Part shown: one piece after another, positions 1-9,177 of the stretch | Layout of the letters: the number at the start of each line of letters is the position of its first letter | Position numbering within the stretch: the first letter of the stretch is position 1 | Assembly (NCBI GenBank): GCA_963833745.1 | Contig: CAWHZD010000003.1 | Coordinates: forward strand, 186,001 to 250,000 | Direction: 5' to 3' | Source: AP-15 sp963833745 | GTDB lineage: Bacteria > Pseudomonadota > Alphaproteobacteria > ATCC43930 > CGMCC-115725 | Length of the DNA stretch: 64,000 nt | Notes under the pieces: generated by a model | Databases searched by the model: none | What the model was told of the DNA's origin: nothing | What the model saw: only the letters and a program-made list of their open reading frames with translations | Position numbers and translations under genes: made by a program

Positions 1-93
1 CAGTAAGGCGCGTCTCAGTTTGGACCCCGAGCAGACATTGCGGAAGCGAGGCGCGACGCTGCCGCGCGGCCGCCTCGCGCATCCAGTCGATGT

Positions 94-666
94 TTACTCG
101 ACGACAAGGGTCGGCTTGAGACACACGGGCCGAGACAAGTTGTAGAAATTGGGCGAGGTGGCCATCACCGCCTCGTGGATCTCGGCAAACTGCTCCTTGG
201 TGCCGTTGCCCTTGATGCGCACCTCGTAGCGAAGGCTCTCGTAGCCCTTCGCCACGGTCGGATCGATGCCGAGGAAGCCGCGCAGATCGATCTCGCCTTC
301 GGTCTCGATCACGAGGCTTTCCAGGGTGATCCCGCGCACCGCGCACTGTGCCACATACCCCACCGTCATGCACGCGTTGAGCGCCGCGAGCAGGTATTCC
401 TGCGGGTTGGCGAAGCGGTTCGAGCCGCCGAGCTGGCAGGGCTCGTCGATGTCGATCATGAAGCCCCGTTTCACCTCTTCGCCGCCGATGCCAGAGCCCT
501 CGACTTGGCTGCGGCTGCCCGTCTGGCCCTGCCAGGTCGTGGCGACATGCCAACGGGTGACGCCTTTCGCGGGATCTAGCCTGACGCTTTCAATCAGTGA
601 GAACAGATCGTCGACATTGATGCCGTTGACGACTTTCGGCGCCGCGGTCATTGCGTTGCCGTCCAT
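94..666 (-). CDS. OsmC/Ohr-family protein
   Basis: A 190-residue OsmC-family protein. Family members are cytoplasmic dimers that reduce organic hydroperoxides with a pair of cysteines. Candidate cysteines are visible at C99 in the central helix (LNACMTVGY) and C108, with C182 near the C-terminus (SRPVCLKP). The usual OsmC catalytic spacing is one Cys in the central helix and one about 60 residues later, so the exact redox pair here is uncertain. The ATG start is preceded by GGAG eight bases upstream. The gene lies 49 bp downstream of the diiron-protein gene on the same strand, so the two probably form an operon read from the operator at 1802-1846. The family call is firm; the substrate is unknown. 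Confidence 0.9.
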   Translation of the reverse strand: MDGNAMTAAPKVVNGINVDDLFSLIESVRLDPAKGVTRWHVATTWQGQTGSRSQVEGSGIGGEEVKRGFMIDIDEPCQLGGSNRFANPQEYLLAALNACMTVGYVAQCAVRGITLESLVIETEGEIDLRGFLGIDPTVAKGYESLRYEVRIKGNGTKEQFAEIHEAVMATSPNFYNLSRPVCLKPTLVVE

Positions 667-715
667 GACGCATCTCCTTCACCTTGCTTGGGTTGGTGGA
701 AAATGTGCGACCGGC

Positions 716-1648
716 TCAGTGGAGCGTGGCGAGGGCTGCCTGAATTCGCTGGCCCTGGGTTTCGGTGATCAGACCGTTGAGCACCTTGCCGAAATACGGA
801 TGCCGAGCGCCGGAGTGGATGTATTGCCAGCGATAGGCCGCAAGAAAGGCGACCTCGATCGCCCGCGCCTCGTTTGCCTTCACCGCTCGACCGCAATTGG
901 CGACAAAGTAGCCGGCATCGGCTGCAGCCTGCGTCTGCAGAATTCCGTCCAATGCGGCGACCAGCCCGATGAAATCGTCAACTGACCGGTCGCGTTCTTC
1001 TGCCGTCAGCGCGGCGTCGTGCCGTAGGAACTCGAGCTCGTCGAGGAGCGCATGCTGACATTCCTCCTTCCAGTGATAGAGGAATATATCCTTGAACAGC
1101 TCGGACAGCTCGGCGTCGGGGTCGATGCTCTGGCGATAATGAGCCTGAGTGAAGAGCTCAATATCCAATGTCAACGCCAACACCGCCCAAGTACTTTTGC
1201 CGAGCACTGTGCGGGCGACCGTGTTGGGGTTGAAATCGAAGCGGTAGCCGGCAGGCAGAACCTCGCCGACCATCGCATCGATGCGGCGGAACAGCGCCTG
1301 ATGTTTCAGCTCCTCGTTGCTGAACCGGACCAGCGCCTCGACCACAATCTGGTCGCCAAGCGCATGATCGCGGCTCAATTCCAGTACCTTCGCGTTGATG
1401 AACCGCTCGACCAAGCCAAAGATGTTGGCGTAAGTGCGGCCCTGTATCTGGCTCACAAACCGTCTTTCGCCAGGCGATAGGGTGGTGAACCCGTTAGTCA
1501 GCGCCAGCCCGTCCGGCAGAAATTTGTGGTCAGTGTGGAACCGGCGCCCGCGGATCACGTCCTCGTCAATGTCCCAGCGGACCCGCTTTGAAGACTCTAT
1601 GCAGCGGGCGTAGCGGCTGCTTTCGAGGATCCTCTCTGGTGCAGTCAT
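716..1648 (-). CDS. ferritin-like diiron protein (metal-dependent hydrolase-like)
   Basis: A 310-residue helical protein with diiron-carboxylate signatures: an EELKH motif in the middle and an EECQH motif about 95 residues later, each the E-x-x-H half of a four-helix-bundle metal site, with further glutamates on the preceding helices (VERFI, DIELF). The pattern fits the ferritin-like superfamily, including the group annotated as predicted metal-dependent hydrolases; the reaction is unknown. The frame is open upstream to 1807, but the ATG at 1648 has a clear AGGAGA ribosome site seven bases before it, so I start there. It is first in a two-gene unit with the OsmC gene. A double inverted-repeat operator lies about 155 bp upstream. 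Confidence 0.75.
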   Translation of the reverse strand: MTAPERILESSRYARCIESSKRVRWDIDEDVIRGRRFHTDHKFLPDGLALTNGFTTLSPGERRFVSQIQGRTYANIFGLVERFINAKVLELSRDHALGDQIVVEALVRFSNEELKHQALFRRIDAMVGEVLPAGYRFDFNPNTVARTVLGKSTWAVLALTLDIELFTQAHYRQSIDPDAELSELFKDIFLYHWKEECQHALLDELEFLRHDAALTAEERDRSVDDFIGLVAALDGILQTQAAADAGYFVANCGRAVKANEARAIEVAFLAAYRWQYIHSGARHPYFGKVLNGLITETQGQRIQAALATLH

Positions 1649-1801
1649 CCTCTGTCTCCTTACCTCTCCTGCTTTGCCGGCATTGCCGAAAACCGACCCG
1701 CCAACGCCACAGCACGTGAGCTCTCGGCTGGGCGGGCTTATGATCGCGGCACCCATATGCCGTTGTTTACGGCTTCTATCTGGGGCTGTTGCCGGCCGTA
1801 A

Positions 1802-1846
1802 ATCCAATATCGAATTGTTGGATTTTAATCACGCCAACTGATTAAA
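1802..1846. promoter_or_regulatory. composite operator, copy A (two abutting inverted repeats)
   Basis: Two inverted repeats touch each other: ATCCAA-N10-TTGGAT at 1802-1823 and TTTAATC-N9-GATTAAA at 1824-1846. The same 45-bp block recurs at 9861-9905 and 14052-14096. The copy at 14052 lies between mqo and a divergent LysR gene, which suggests that LysR protein as the binder. Here the site is upstream of the diiron/OsmC pair and just beyond the dld stop codon. Binding is inferred. Confidence 0.65.
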
Positions 1847-1863
1847 TTTGTATTCAGCCAGCA

Positions 1864-1908
1864 TCACTCTGCAGCCAATTTCCGCGGCTTGCTTTCCTGC
1901 CAACCTGA
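1864..1908 (-). pseudogene. dld: dld 3' end, severed by the IS1634-type element
   Basis: This is the last piece of the D-lactate dehydrogenase gene. Reading on from the middle fragment across the 5-bp target duplication, the frame continues SSGWQESKPRKLAAE and stops at TGA 1864-1866. Known Dld proteins end in a similar basic stretch containing W-Q-E. If both insertion sequences and one copy of each target duplication are removed, the three dld pieces join into one open frame of 579 codons (578 residues), close to the 571 residues of E. coli Dld. Confidence 0.8.
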
Positions 1909-3803
1909 CCCAACTTCCGCAGTTTGGATTTGAAGACGGCTGATTATCAACGGCTTGGAGGCCATTTTCAGATTTAGGCACCACATTTTCTTGGGGGTTC
2001 AGCGGGCGGGCGGCATCTCCTGGAAGACGGGCGGCAGGGTGATCTCGATAGCGCGGCAGATCGGATCAATGGTTGCGCCGGGAGCGGTGCGCAGTCGGGC
2101 CCGGCGACCATCCTGTTCGACCTCGATCTCACTGAGGTCGGCAAGATCATCGATGATGCGCTGCCATTCGAGCTTGCTGCGGCGTGCCGCCAGACGGTCC
2201 GTCAGTTCCTTGCGCAGCACCAGGGCGAGGAAGGTGCAGAAGACGTGGCCGCGGATGCCGGCATCGGTTTTGTGGAAGATCGGCCGGGTGGCAAGCAGCG
2301 CTTTTGCGGTTTTGAAGGCGTCCTCCACGGCGAGGAGGTTACGGTATCGCAGGACGACTTGGAGGGCGGAGATTTTCGTGTTGGTGCGCAGCACGAACAG
2401 GCCGTCGAAGCGGGCGTCGGCCTCGACCTTGGCCCGATCAATGACAAAGCCGTCGCCCACGGGCGTCTTGAGGAAACGGCGGAAGCCCTTGTTGGCGACC
2501 AGTGCCTTGTCGCCTTGCGCGAGCTTGCGCTCGAGGCCGGCGATCAGTTCGGCGCGCGCCTCGGCATCCTTTCTGGCTTTCTCGTCATTGCGACAGATGA
2601 TGTAGCGCCGCCCGGCGATTGTGGTCTCCCTGACGGCGAGTTCAGTCTCGCCCTTCTGCCGCCGGATGAGCAGCGGCACGCTGACGCCATCATCCTCAAT
2701 GACCTCGGCGCGCACCTCGCGGCTGGTGCGCTCGCGCACGCCGAGAATGTACTCGATCTTCTCGGCTTCGAGCGCCGCCATGGTGTGGGCGCTGATCATG
2801 CCGCGATCGGCGACGATGCAGGTCCGGGCGATGTCGAAGCGATCGCGCAGGCGGCGCACCACCGGCAACAACATCGTCACGTCGGCAGTGTTGCCCGGCA
2901 TCAGGAACGAGGCGATCGGCCGGTCGGCGTCATCCAGCACGATGCCGAGCACGACCTGCTTCAAGTGCCCTCGGTAGTCCTTGGAATGGCCGCGCTGACC
3001 CAGGTTCTCACCGCCGGCGCCCTCGAACCATAACGTCGTCGTATCGAAGAAGGCGATCGACACCGCACCGAACAGCGGCTGGCGATGCCGGTAGAGCGCT
3101 TCCTCGATCGCCTCGGCGGTGCCGCGGCCGTGCTCGTCGATTTCGCCGAGCCAGGCCATCGCCTTGTACGCCTCGTCGAGCCCGAGCCCTTCGGCGCCGG
3201 GGACGCGCAAGCCGTTGCGCCATTCGCTCGCGTGGCGGTCGGAACCCGAGACCGTCAGCCGATGCAGTACGGTGAGATAGACCGCCCGCTCGACATCGAA
3301 GCCGAAGCGCCGGTCGGCGAGCAGGCTGGTGAGCACGTCGCGGCATCCGGTTTCGGCCCACAACCGGCCGAACACCAAATCGGGTCCGATGCTGACGCGG
3401 CGCAGTTCCGGCAACTCGCCGCGATAGAAGCTCGACAGCACGATCGTCCGTCGCGAATGCCGCGCCGCCGAGGCGATCAGCCCGTCGATCAGGCCGGAGG
3501 CTTCGACCTCGTCGCGCCGGCCGAGCGCCTTGATGACGCGCTGAACGTGGCGCCCGCCCTCGCGTGCGTTCTCGACGAGGTAGAGGTACTCATAGGCTCC
3601 GATCTTCTTGACGCGGACGAACATGGCGCGGCACCCTGCTTGCGGCAAGGGCACCACGATTCGTCGCCACTTCTCAAGATAAATAAACCGTCTCAATCAC
3701 AAAAATGTCGATCATTTAGCACCACAATGCGAGCGGTGTCGTCGCAACCCCAGCATTTCTGCGATCCCCAGCAACCGCATCACCCAAAACCGCGGAAGTT
3801 GGG
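1909..3803 (-). mobile_element. IS1634-type insertion sequence, copy 1 (intact)
   Basis: A 1,895-bp element. The outer ends are an imperfect inverted repeat that starts CCCAACTTCCGC on both sides. It is flanked by the 5-bp direct repeat CCTGA (1904-1908 and 3804-3808). It carries a single transposase gene. A near-identical copy sits at 35139-37033 and a 957-bp remnant at 19828-20784, so it has moved recently. It interrupts the 3' end of dld. Confidence 0.93.
1999..3624 (-). CDS. IS1634/IS4-type DDE transposase
   Basis: Transposase of the surrounding element, 541 residues from the ATG at 3624. I prefer this start to the ATG at 3696 because members of the family begin MFVRVKKIG. DDE-fold landmarks are visible: the first aspartate in AFFDTTTLWFEG, the second in CIVADRGMIS about 115 residues later, and a C-terminal region (LRYRNLLAVEDAFKTAK) that supplies the catalytic glutamate, a layout typical of the IS4/IS1634 group. 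The protein is full length with no frameshift. Its sequence matches the copy at 35229-36854 essentially residue for residue. Confidence 0.92.
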   Translation of the reverse strand: MFVRVKKIGAYEYLYLVENAREGGRHVQRVIKALGRRDEVEASGLIDGLIASAARHSRRTIVLSSFYRGELPELRRVSIGPDLVFGRLWAETGCRDVLTSLLADRRFGFDVERAVYLTVLHRLTVSGSDRHASEWRNGLRVPGAEGLGLDEAYKAMAWLGEIDEHGRGTAEAIEEALYRHRQPLFGAVSIAFFDTTTLWFEGAGGENLGQRGHSKDYRGHLKQVVLGIVLDDADRPIASFLMPGNTADVTMLLPVVRRLRDRFDIARTCIVADRGMISAHTMAALEAEKIEYILGVRERTSREVRAEVIEDDGVSVPLLIRRQKGETELAVRETTIAGRRYIICRNDEKARKDAEARAELIAGLERKLAQGDKALVANKGFRRFLKTPVGDGFVIDRAKVEADARFDGLFVLRTNTKISALQVVLRYRNLLAVEDAFKTAKALLATRPIFHKTDAGIRGHVFCTFLALVLRKELTDRLAARRSKLEWQRIIDDLADLSEIEVEQDGRRARLRTAPGATIDPICRAIEITLPPVFQEMPPAR

Positions 3804-4828
3804 CCTGAAGATTTGGAGGCGCGGCCGATGCCAGGATTGAAGCAATTGCAAGGATCAAGATTTCTGTAGTGGCTCACGAGCTCCGGCTTCGCGTCGTACA
3901 AATAGCCGACATTATGTTCGGCCGGATATTGCGCGCCACGCTCATCAAGCAGCTTCCACATCCGGTGCTCGAGCGCGATCGTGTCGTGGCCCTTGCGAAC
4001 AATATAGTCCTGGTGGAACACGTGACAGAAGAAGTGGCCATAATAGAGCTTGTGGATAATCGGCTCAGCTACATCATCGGGCAAGTGCTCGACCCAGGCA
4101 TGGTCGTTGCGGCGGAGCGCCACGTCGAGTGCGACGATATTCTCCACGTCGCGGTGGTGGATCGCACGGTATCGGATCGCGGCGCCGGCAGCGGCGAAGC
4201 GATGCAGGAATGCCTTTTCGCCCTCGCGGCTCGTGCACTCGAAAAAATCGCCTTGCGCTGATGGGAAGACAGACCCTAGAAGGCTTCGGCTCTCACTTAT
4301 GCTCTGGCCTGCCACCTTAAGCATGAGATGGTGCTCGTACTTGTCGCGATACAGCTTCATCCGCTTCGGCAGGTGGCTTGGGAACATGCGGCTGATCGCC
4401 TGCATGATCTTGTCGCTCAGATCTCGTGGTAAGAAGGTGAGCTGCCCAGCGAGAGCGTCGAAGCTGCCCTTTATGGCAAATAGTCGCGGCAGCCTAGCGG
4501 TACCAAGATACTGGATCGCGAGGAACGTATCCTTGCCGTATTTTTCCGCGATATCAAACGCGACCCGGTGCAGATATTCGCCCTCGATCGGCAGGTCCTC
4601 AAAATGCGCAAGGATGTGCCGTCGGACCTTCGTGAGTTCGTCGGGATCGTTGGTGCCGATGTAGAACACCCCGGTCGTCGTCTCTTTCGGGAAGGTATCC
4701 AGCCGGACGGCAAAGATCATCACCTTGCCCGCGCTACCAGAGGCTTCGTACAGTCGCTTCGGGTCAGCGTTGAATCGCCCCGGGGTCGGAGCGTCGATAT
4801 TTCGCACATGCTGAGCGTAGTCGTGGTC
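3804..4828 (-). pseudogene. dld: dld middle/C-terminal fragment (D-lactate dehydrogenase, quinone)
   Basis: This encodes about 340 residues of the membrane-binding and cap region of respiratory D-lactate dehydrogenase, the peripheral FAD enzyme that oxidises D-lactate to pyruvate and passes electrons to quinone. Recognisable segments are RFNADPKRLYEASGSAGK, VFYIGTNDP, AEKYGKDTFLAIQYLG and LDPCNCFNPGIGRASK. The piece is bounded by two insertion sequences: IS66 at 4829-7410 on the N-terminal side and the IS1634-type copy on the C-terminal side. A longer open frame running to 5500 is a chimera that reads into the antisense strand of IS66 and is not a gene. No frameshift lies inside the fragment, so the insertions look like the primary lesions. 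Confidence 0.88.
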
Positions 4829-4925
4829 GTAAGCGTCCGGTCTGAACCGGCCTGCGGGGTGTGGTCGGGGAGAGCGCGCTGAGGGAAGCTGGGTCCTTCT
4901 GGACTGTCCAGAAGGAGTCCTTGGG

Positions 4926-5348
4926 GTGGATGGCGAGGTTGTTGTTGCGCGCCGCCGGCAGTGGACGCCGGAGGAGAAAGTGGCGCTGATGGCTGAAGTG
5001 GATGCCGAGGGTGGCCGAGTTTCGGTGGTTGCCCGCCGGCACGGGATCTCGGATAGCCTGCTGTATAACTGGCGATCGGCATGGAAGGCGGCCGCACTGG
5101 TGGCGCGGACCGCGGCGCCTACGCCGGTGGGTTTTGTCCAGCTCGGCGTCGTCGCCGAGGCGTCAGGCCCGAATTCGCCGGTGCCAATGGCTGGTGCAGT
5201 ATGGCCGCGAGGTAGGGGTGTGGCTTTGGCGGAGCGCGTCGGGGTGATCGAGATCGATCTGCCGACTGGGGTCCGGGTGCGCGTGGATGCCAGTGTCAAC
5301 GAGAAGGCGCTGCGGCGGGTGCTGGCGGCGGTGCGGGGGCCGGGATGA
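4926..5348 (+). CDS. tnpA: IS66 TnpA (Orf1) accessory protein
   Basis: A 140-residue IS66 Orf1 protein. The N-terminal helix-turn-helix resembles that of IS3/IS66 Orf1 proteins: WTPEEKVALMAEV followed by VSVVARRHGISDSLLYNWR. The start is GTG at 4926, eight bases after AGAAGGAG; the nearby ATG at 4930 is out of frame. The stop overlaps the tnpB start (ATGA), the usual translational coupling in IS66. Its role in transposition is accessory and not well understood. Confidence 0.88.
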   Translation: MDGEVVVARRRQWTPEEKVALMAEVDAEGGRVSVVARRHGISDSLLYNWRSAWKAAALVARTAAPTPVGFVQLGVVAEASGPNSPVPMAGAVWPRGRGVALAERVGVIEIDLPTGVRVRVDASVNEKALRRVLAAVRGPG

Positions 5349-5698
5349 TCGGCCTGGCGCCGGGGACGAAGGTGTTTCTCGCTTGTCAGCCGATCGATCT
5401 GCGCGCCGGGTTCGACGGCCTGGCGGCCAAGGTTCAGCAGATCATCGGCGCCGACCCGTTCAGCGGCCATGTTTTCATCTTTCGCAGCAAGCGCGGTCAT
5501 TATCTGAAAGGCCTGTACTGGGACGGCAGCGGCCTGTGCCTGTTCGCCAAGCGGCTGGAACGCGACAAATTCGTCTGGCCGCCGATCGTCGACGGCACAT
5601 TGACATTGACGCCGGCGCAGTTGGCGCTGCTGGTGGAGGCGATGGATTGGCGGCGGACGATAGCACCGCCGGCGCCGCGGCGACCCATGTTGGTTTGA
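5345..5698 (+). CDS. tnpB: IS66 TnpB (Orf2) protein
   Basis: A 117-residue IS66 Orf2 protein with the family signature in order: CQPIDLRAGFDGLAA, DPFSGHVFIFRSKRGHYLKGLYWDGSGLCLFAKRLE (split here: DPFSGHVFIF, then YWDGSGLCLFAKRLE) and FVWPP. It is full length and starts inside the tnpA stop codon (ATGA overlap). It is required for IS66 transposition, with no assigned enzymatic activity. Confidence 0.92.
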   Translation: MIGLAPGTKVFLACQPIDLRAGFDGLAAKVQQIIGADPFSGHVFIFRSKRGHYLKGLYWDGSGLCLFAKRLERDKFVWPPIVDGTLTLTPAQLALLVEAMDWRRTIAPPAPRRPMLV

Positions 5699-5758
5699 CA
5701 GATCAGGGATTCTCTGTTTGTTCTGGTGTCTGGCGGCGGCATTCGATAGAGGCGGGGT

Positions 5759-7386
5759 ATGTCGCTGGCCTCGGCCGATCTGCCCTCCGACCCCGACGCG
5801 CTACGGGCTTTTGCCCTGGCCTGCCAGAGCGAATTGGCGGCGGCGAGCGCGGAATTGCAGGCGGCAAAGCTCGCCGTCCAGCTGCGCACGCTGGAAATCG
5901 AGAAGCTGAAGTTCCAGATCGCCAAGCTGCGGCGGATGCAGTTCGGCCGCTCCTCGGAGCGGCTGACCGGGCAGCTCGAGCGAGCTCGAGCTGCGGCTCG
6001 AGGAGTTGGAAGCCGGCGAGGCTGAAGAGATCAGCAAAGCTGCCGCCGAAGACCAGCCGCTGCCGCTGCGCGAGGGGGTACGGCCAAAGCGCAAGAAGCT
6101 GCCGGACCACCTGCCCCGTCAGCAGGTCGTGCACGAGCCGGAGCACGATGGCGCCTGCACCTGTCCCGCCTGCGGCGGCGACATGGCTCGGCTCGGCGAA
6201 GACGTCACCGAGGTGCTCGACTATGTCCCCGGCCGGTTCCGGGTGATCCGGCACGTCCGGCCGAAATATGCCTGCCGGCACTGCGATGCAATCACCCAAG
6301 CGGCGGCGCCGGCTCTGCCGACGCCGCGCGGGCGCGCCGCCCCGGGCATGCTGGCGCATCTCTTGGTGTCGAAATATACCGATCACCTTCCGCTATACCG
6401 TCAGAGCGAGATCTACGCCCGCGAGGGGGTCGACCTCGATCGCTCGACCTTGAGCGACTGGGTGGGCCAGGCGGTCTGGCTGACTGCAGCCGATCGTCGA
6501 GGGGATCTGCCGCCACGTGTTTGCTGCCGAAAAGATCCACGGCGACGACACGCCGGTCCCGGTGCTGGAGCCCGGCCTCGGCCGAACCCGGACCGGGCGA
6601 TTATGGGTCTATGTCCGTGACGACCGGCCGTTCTGCGGCCCCGCACCGCCGGCGGCGGTCTACTTCTACAGCCCCGACCGTGGCGGCGCGCACCCGGCGG
6701 CCCATCTCGCGCACTTCACCGGGTTTCTGCAGGCCGATGCCTATAGCGGGTTCGCAGCGCTGTACGCGCCGCGCAAGGCCAGCCCGGGGCTCCCGGCGAG
6801 GCCGGCGATCACCGAGGTCGCCTGCTGGAGCCATTGCCGCAGGGGCATCTTCGACGTGTGGCAAACGACGAAATCGACCGTCGCCAAGGCGGCGCTCGAC
6901 CGGATCGCGCAATTCTATGCCGTCGAGGACAAGGCTCGCTTCGCCCCGCCAGACGAGAGGCTGGCACATCGCGTCGCTACCATCCCCTTGCTCGATGCGT
7001 TCTTCGCCTGGGCGCAGGCCGCCGAGCGCAAGCTCTCGGCTCGATCAGAGCTTGCCGAGGCCTTCCGCTACATCATTAAGCGCCGCCCCGCGCTTACCCG
7101 CTTCGCCACCGACGCCCGCCTCGAAGCCGACAACAACATCGCCGAAAATGCAATACGCTGCATAGCTTTAGGAAGACGCAACTGGCTCTTCGCCGGCAGT
7201 CATTCCGGCGGCGAGCGTGCCGCCGCGATGTACTCGATCCTGCAGACCGCGAAATTGAATGGCCTCAACCCGGAAGCCTACCTCACCGACACCCTCTCCA
7301 GGATCGCCGCCGGGCATCCGATCAACCGCATCGCCGAACTGATGCCTTGGGCCTTCCACTCTCCGCCGGGTGAGACCGCTGCCTGA
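5759..7386 (+). pseudogene. tnpC: IS66 TnpC transposase, two frameshifts
   Basis: The IS66 transposase is split over three frames: 5759-6025, 6006-6620 and 6517-7386. Together they give the expected order: an N-terminal leucine-zipper helix (KLKFQIAKLRRMQFGRSSE), a zinc finger (CPACGG ... CRHC), then the DDE core with HGDDTPVPVLEPG, LQADAYSGF and the C-terminal ADNNIAENAIR segment holding the catalytic Glu region. The first shift lies near 5980 in a small GAGCTCGAG duplication and the second near 6487. Unless rescued by recoding, no full-length transposase is made. Confidence 0.85.
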
Positions 7387-7410
7387 TCACGGCGTATACC
7401 GGACGCTTAC

Positions 7411-8090
7411 TCGTGGTCTGACGCGACACGATCGGACGGATGCTCGATGTCAGACGCGGTGAAGACATCGCGGTCGAGCCTGTCAAGAATGGTCTCCGGC
7501 GCGTCGCCGAGGTTGACGCCGAGATGATTAACGAGGCGCACTTCACCGGCTTCCTCGATGCGTGCAAAGAGCGCCATCTGTGTGTAGGCCGGACCACGAT
7601 GGATCAGCGCGCCGCCGGAATTGTTGCAGATACCTCCGAATACAGAGGCACCGATGCAGGACGAACCGATTACGGAGTGAGGATTCCGGCCCAGTGGTGC
7701 CAGCGCCTTCTCGAGCTGGTAGAGCGTGGCGCCGGGAAAACAGATCACCTGACGACCGTCATCGATCAAGCGGATCTTAGCCATCCGCAACGTGCTGATG
7801 ATGACAATATCGCGATCATAGTCGCTGCCATCGGGTGTCGAACCGCCGGTGAGGCCCGTATTGGCGGCCTGCATGATGATGATTTTGTTGGCCCCAGCGC
7901 AGGCCTTGAGCACTTTCCACTGCTCGACAAGGGAACCGGGCCGAACGACCGCCAACGCAGGCCCGCTGCCGAAACGGAAGCCCGACCGATAGCGACGGGT
8001 TCTTGCCTCGCGGGTCAACACGTGCCGCCGTCCCACAATCGTCCGCAGTTGATCAACGAAACTCTCGTTATCATGCGTCATTTCTTGCAT
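7411..8090 (-). pseudogene. dld: dld 5' fragment (FAD-binding domain)
   Basis: This is the N-terminal part of respiratory D-lactate dehydrogenase: about 226 residues carrying the PCMH-type FAD-binding domain, with AANTGLTGGSTPDGSDYDRD and GSSCIGASVFGGICNNSGG as the flavin-contact segments. The frame ends at the IS66 boundary in RVASDH and resumes beyond the element as DYAQHVRNIDAPT, which is the known Dld order. I take the ATG at 8090; the ATG at 8081 is also possible, and neither has a strong ribosome site. The remaining fragment lacks the substrate and membrane domains and should be inactive. Confidence 0.88.
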
Positions 8091-8108
8091 CCCAGAGTAA
8101 TTTTGCAC

Positions 8109-8139
8109 ATGCTTGGCGGTCGCCAGCTCGCCTATTTCA
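8109..8139 (+). pseudogene. 5' stub of a LysR gene divergent from dld
   Basis: The first ten or eleven codons (MLGGRQLAYF) match the start of the LysR gene at 14104 (MLDARQLRYF), in the same divergent position relative to a quinone dehydrogenase gene. The similarity stops near 8139, where the 3' end of the EamA gene begins. I read this as a deletion scar. Confidence 0.55.
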
Positions 8140-9012
8140 AATCTCCACCGAGCCGCGTCCCCGCAACTCCAGTGCCACCCCTCCAAGAGTCAGCACGAAC
8201 GCGCAGATTTCCCGGAGACCTAGTGCTTCACCGAGAAGCGCAGCGGCAGACAGCGCGCCGACAACCGGGACCAGTAGAAGCCCGGTCGATGCCGTCGCTG
8301 CGGGAACACGCTCAAGGGCAGCGAACCACGAGAGATAGCAGAGAGCCATGGGACCCACCGCCATGTAGGCGAGCGCGCCTGCTCCAGCGAAGCTCAGCGG
8401 CCTGATTTCCGACCCGTTGAGGGTCAAGCCAACGACGATCATTGCCGCCGAACCGAGGCCGACCAGCCAGGCGGTTGAGACCATCGGCGGCAGCGGAATA
8501 GGCGCCCGGGAGGTGACCGCGCCTAGGGCGAACAGGATGGCCGCGGCAAGGGCGAGCGCCACGCCCGGAAGCGTTTCGATCCCGCCTCCCAAATTTGCCC
8601 CCATAAGGAGGACCAATCCCGCCACGCCGAGGCACAGGGCGATTACACTTCGCAGCCTGGGGCGCTCCCCAAGGATCGGCCAAGCGAGCAACGTCGCCCA
8701 GATCGGCATGGAGAAAGTCAGCAGCGTAGCTTGTGCCACCGTAAGCCACAGCAGTGCCAGGGCTGTGAGGCCCATCCAGGCGAACACATTAATCGCTGCC
8801 CCGAGGGCGAGCCGCGGCGCCAGGCTGCGCGAGGGTAAGAGGTTTTGTCCCCGCACCGCCGCGATGATGGCGAGGCCGAGCGTGGCAGCTAGCCCGGCGC
8901 AGCCGCGCGCGAACAGCGGCGGCCAATCGTGCATGGCGATCTTCATCATGGGCCAGCCGAGGCCCCAACCAACGGCGGTCGCGACCACAAGCAGCAGACC
9001 CCAAGCAGGCAA
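8137..9012 (-). CDS. EamA/DMT-family membrane transporter
   Basis: A 291-residue protein with ten hydrophobic segments arranged as two EamA repeats (about residues 5-135 and 145-285). This is the drug/metabolite transporter superfamily layout of inner-membrane permeases for small metabolites; the substrate is unknown. The repeat signatures WPMMKIAM, PIWATLLAWPILGERP and VPVVGALSAAALLGEAL are typical. The start at 9012 is TTG and no ATG fits well. The stop codon lies in sequence similar to the LysR stub, so the last residues (about GSVEI) may be new. It is downstream of the chorismate-lyase-like gene on the same strand, 165 bp away. Confidence 0.85.
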   Translation of the reverse strand: MPAWGLLLVVATAVGWGLGWPMMKIAMHDWPPLFARGCAGLAATLGLAIIAAVRGQNLLPSRSLAPRLALGAAINVFAWMGLTALALLWLTVAQATLLTFSMPIWATLLAWPILGERPRLRSVIALCLGVAGLVLLMGANLGGGIETLPGVALALAAAILFALGAVTSRAPIPLPPMVSTAWLVGLGSAAMIVVGLTLNGSEIRPLSFAGAGALAYMAVGPMALCYLSWFAALERVPAATASTGLLLVPVVGALSAAALLGEALGLREICAFVLTLGGVALELRGRGSVEI

Positions 9013-9177
9013 CCTGGAGATGACTTCTGGGCCGACCGTTCGTCTCGAGCGCTCGAGCTCCTGCCAATGCGGGGGTGGCCTCGCTCACTCCACCCTCCAA
9101 ATTGGGATCGTCGGAGGACCCTCGGCCGGCGCCGTCGTAGCGGATAGCGCCCATTGCATTTGTTGGTGCAATCATCC

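Larger units (their letters stand above)
4829..7410 (+). mobile_element. IS66-family element inserted in dld
   Basis: A 2,582-bp element whose ends are inverted repeats beginning GTAAGCGTCCGGT, the GTAA start being typical of IS66. It is flanked by an 8-bp direct repeat, TCGTGGTC (4821-4828 and 7411-7418), the duplication length known for this family. It carries the classic tnpA-tnpB-tnpC order, but tnpC has two frameshifts, so this copy probably cannot move by itself. Confidence 0.93.

Noticed and set aside
4829..5500. N-terminal half of a 594-codon minus-strand open frame continuous with the dld fragment
   Set aside because: It is the antisense of IS66 tnpA; the frame is an accidental chimera across the IS66 boundary.
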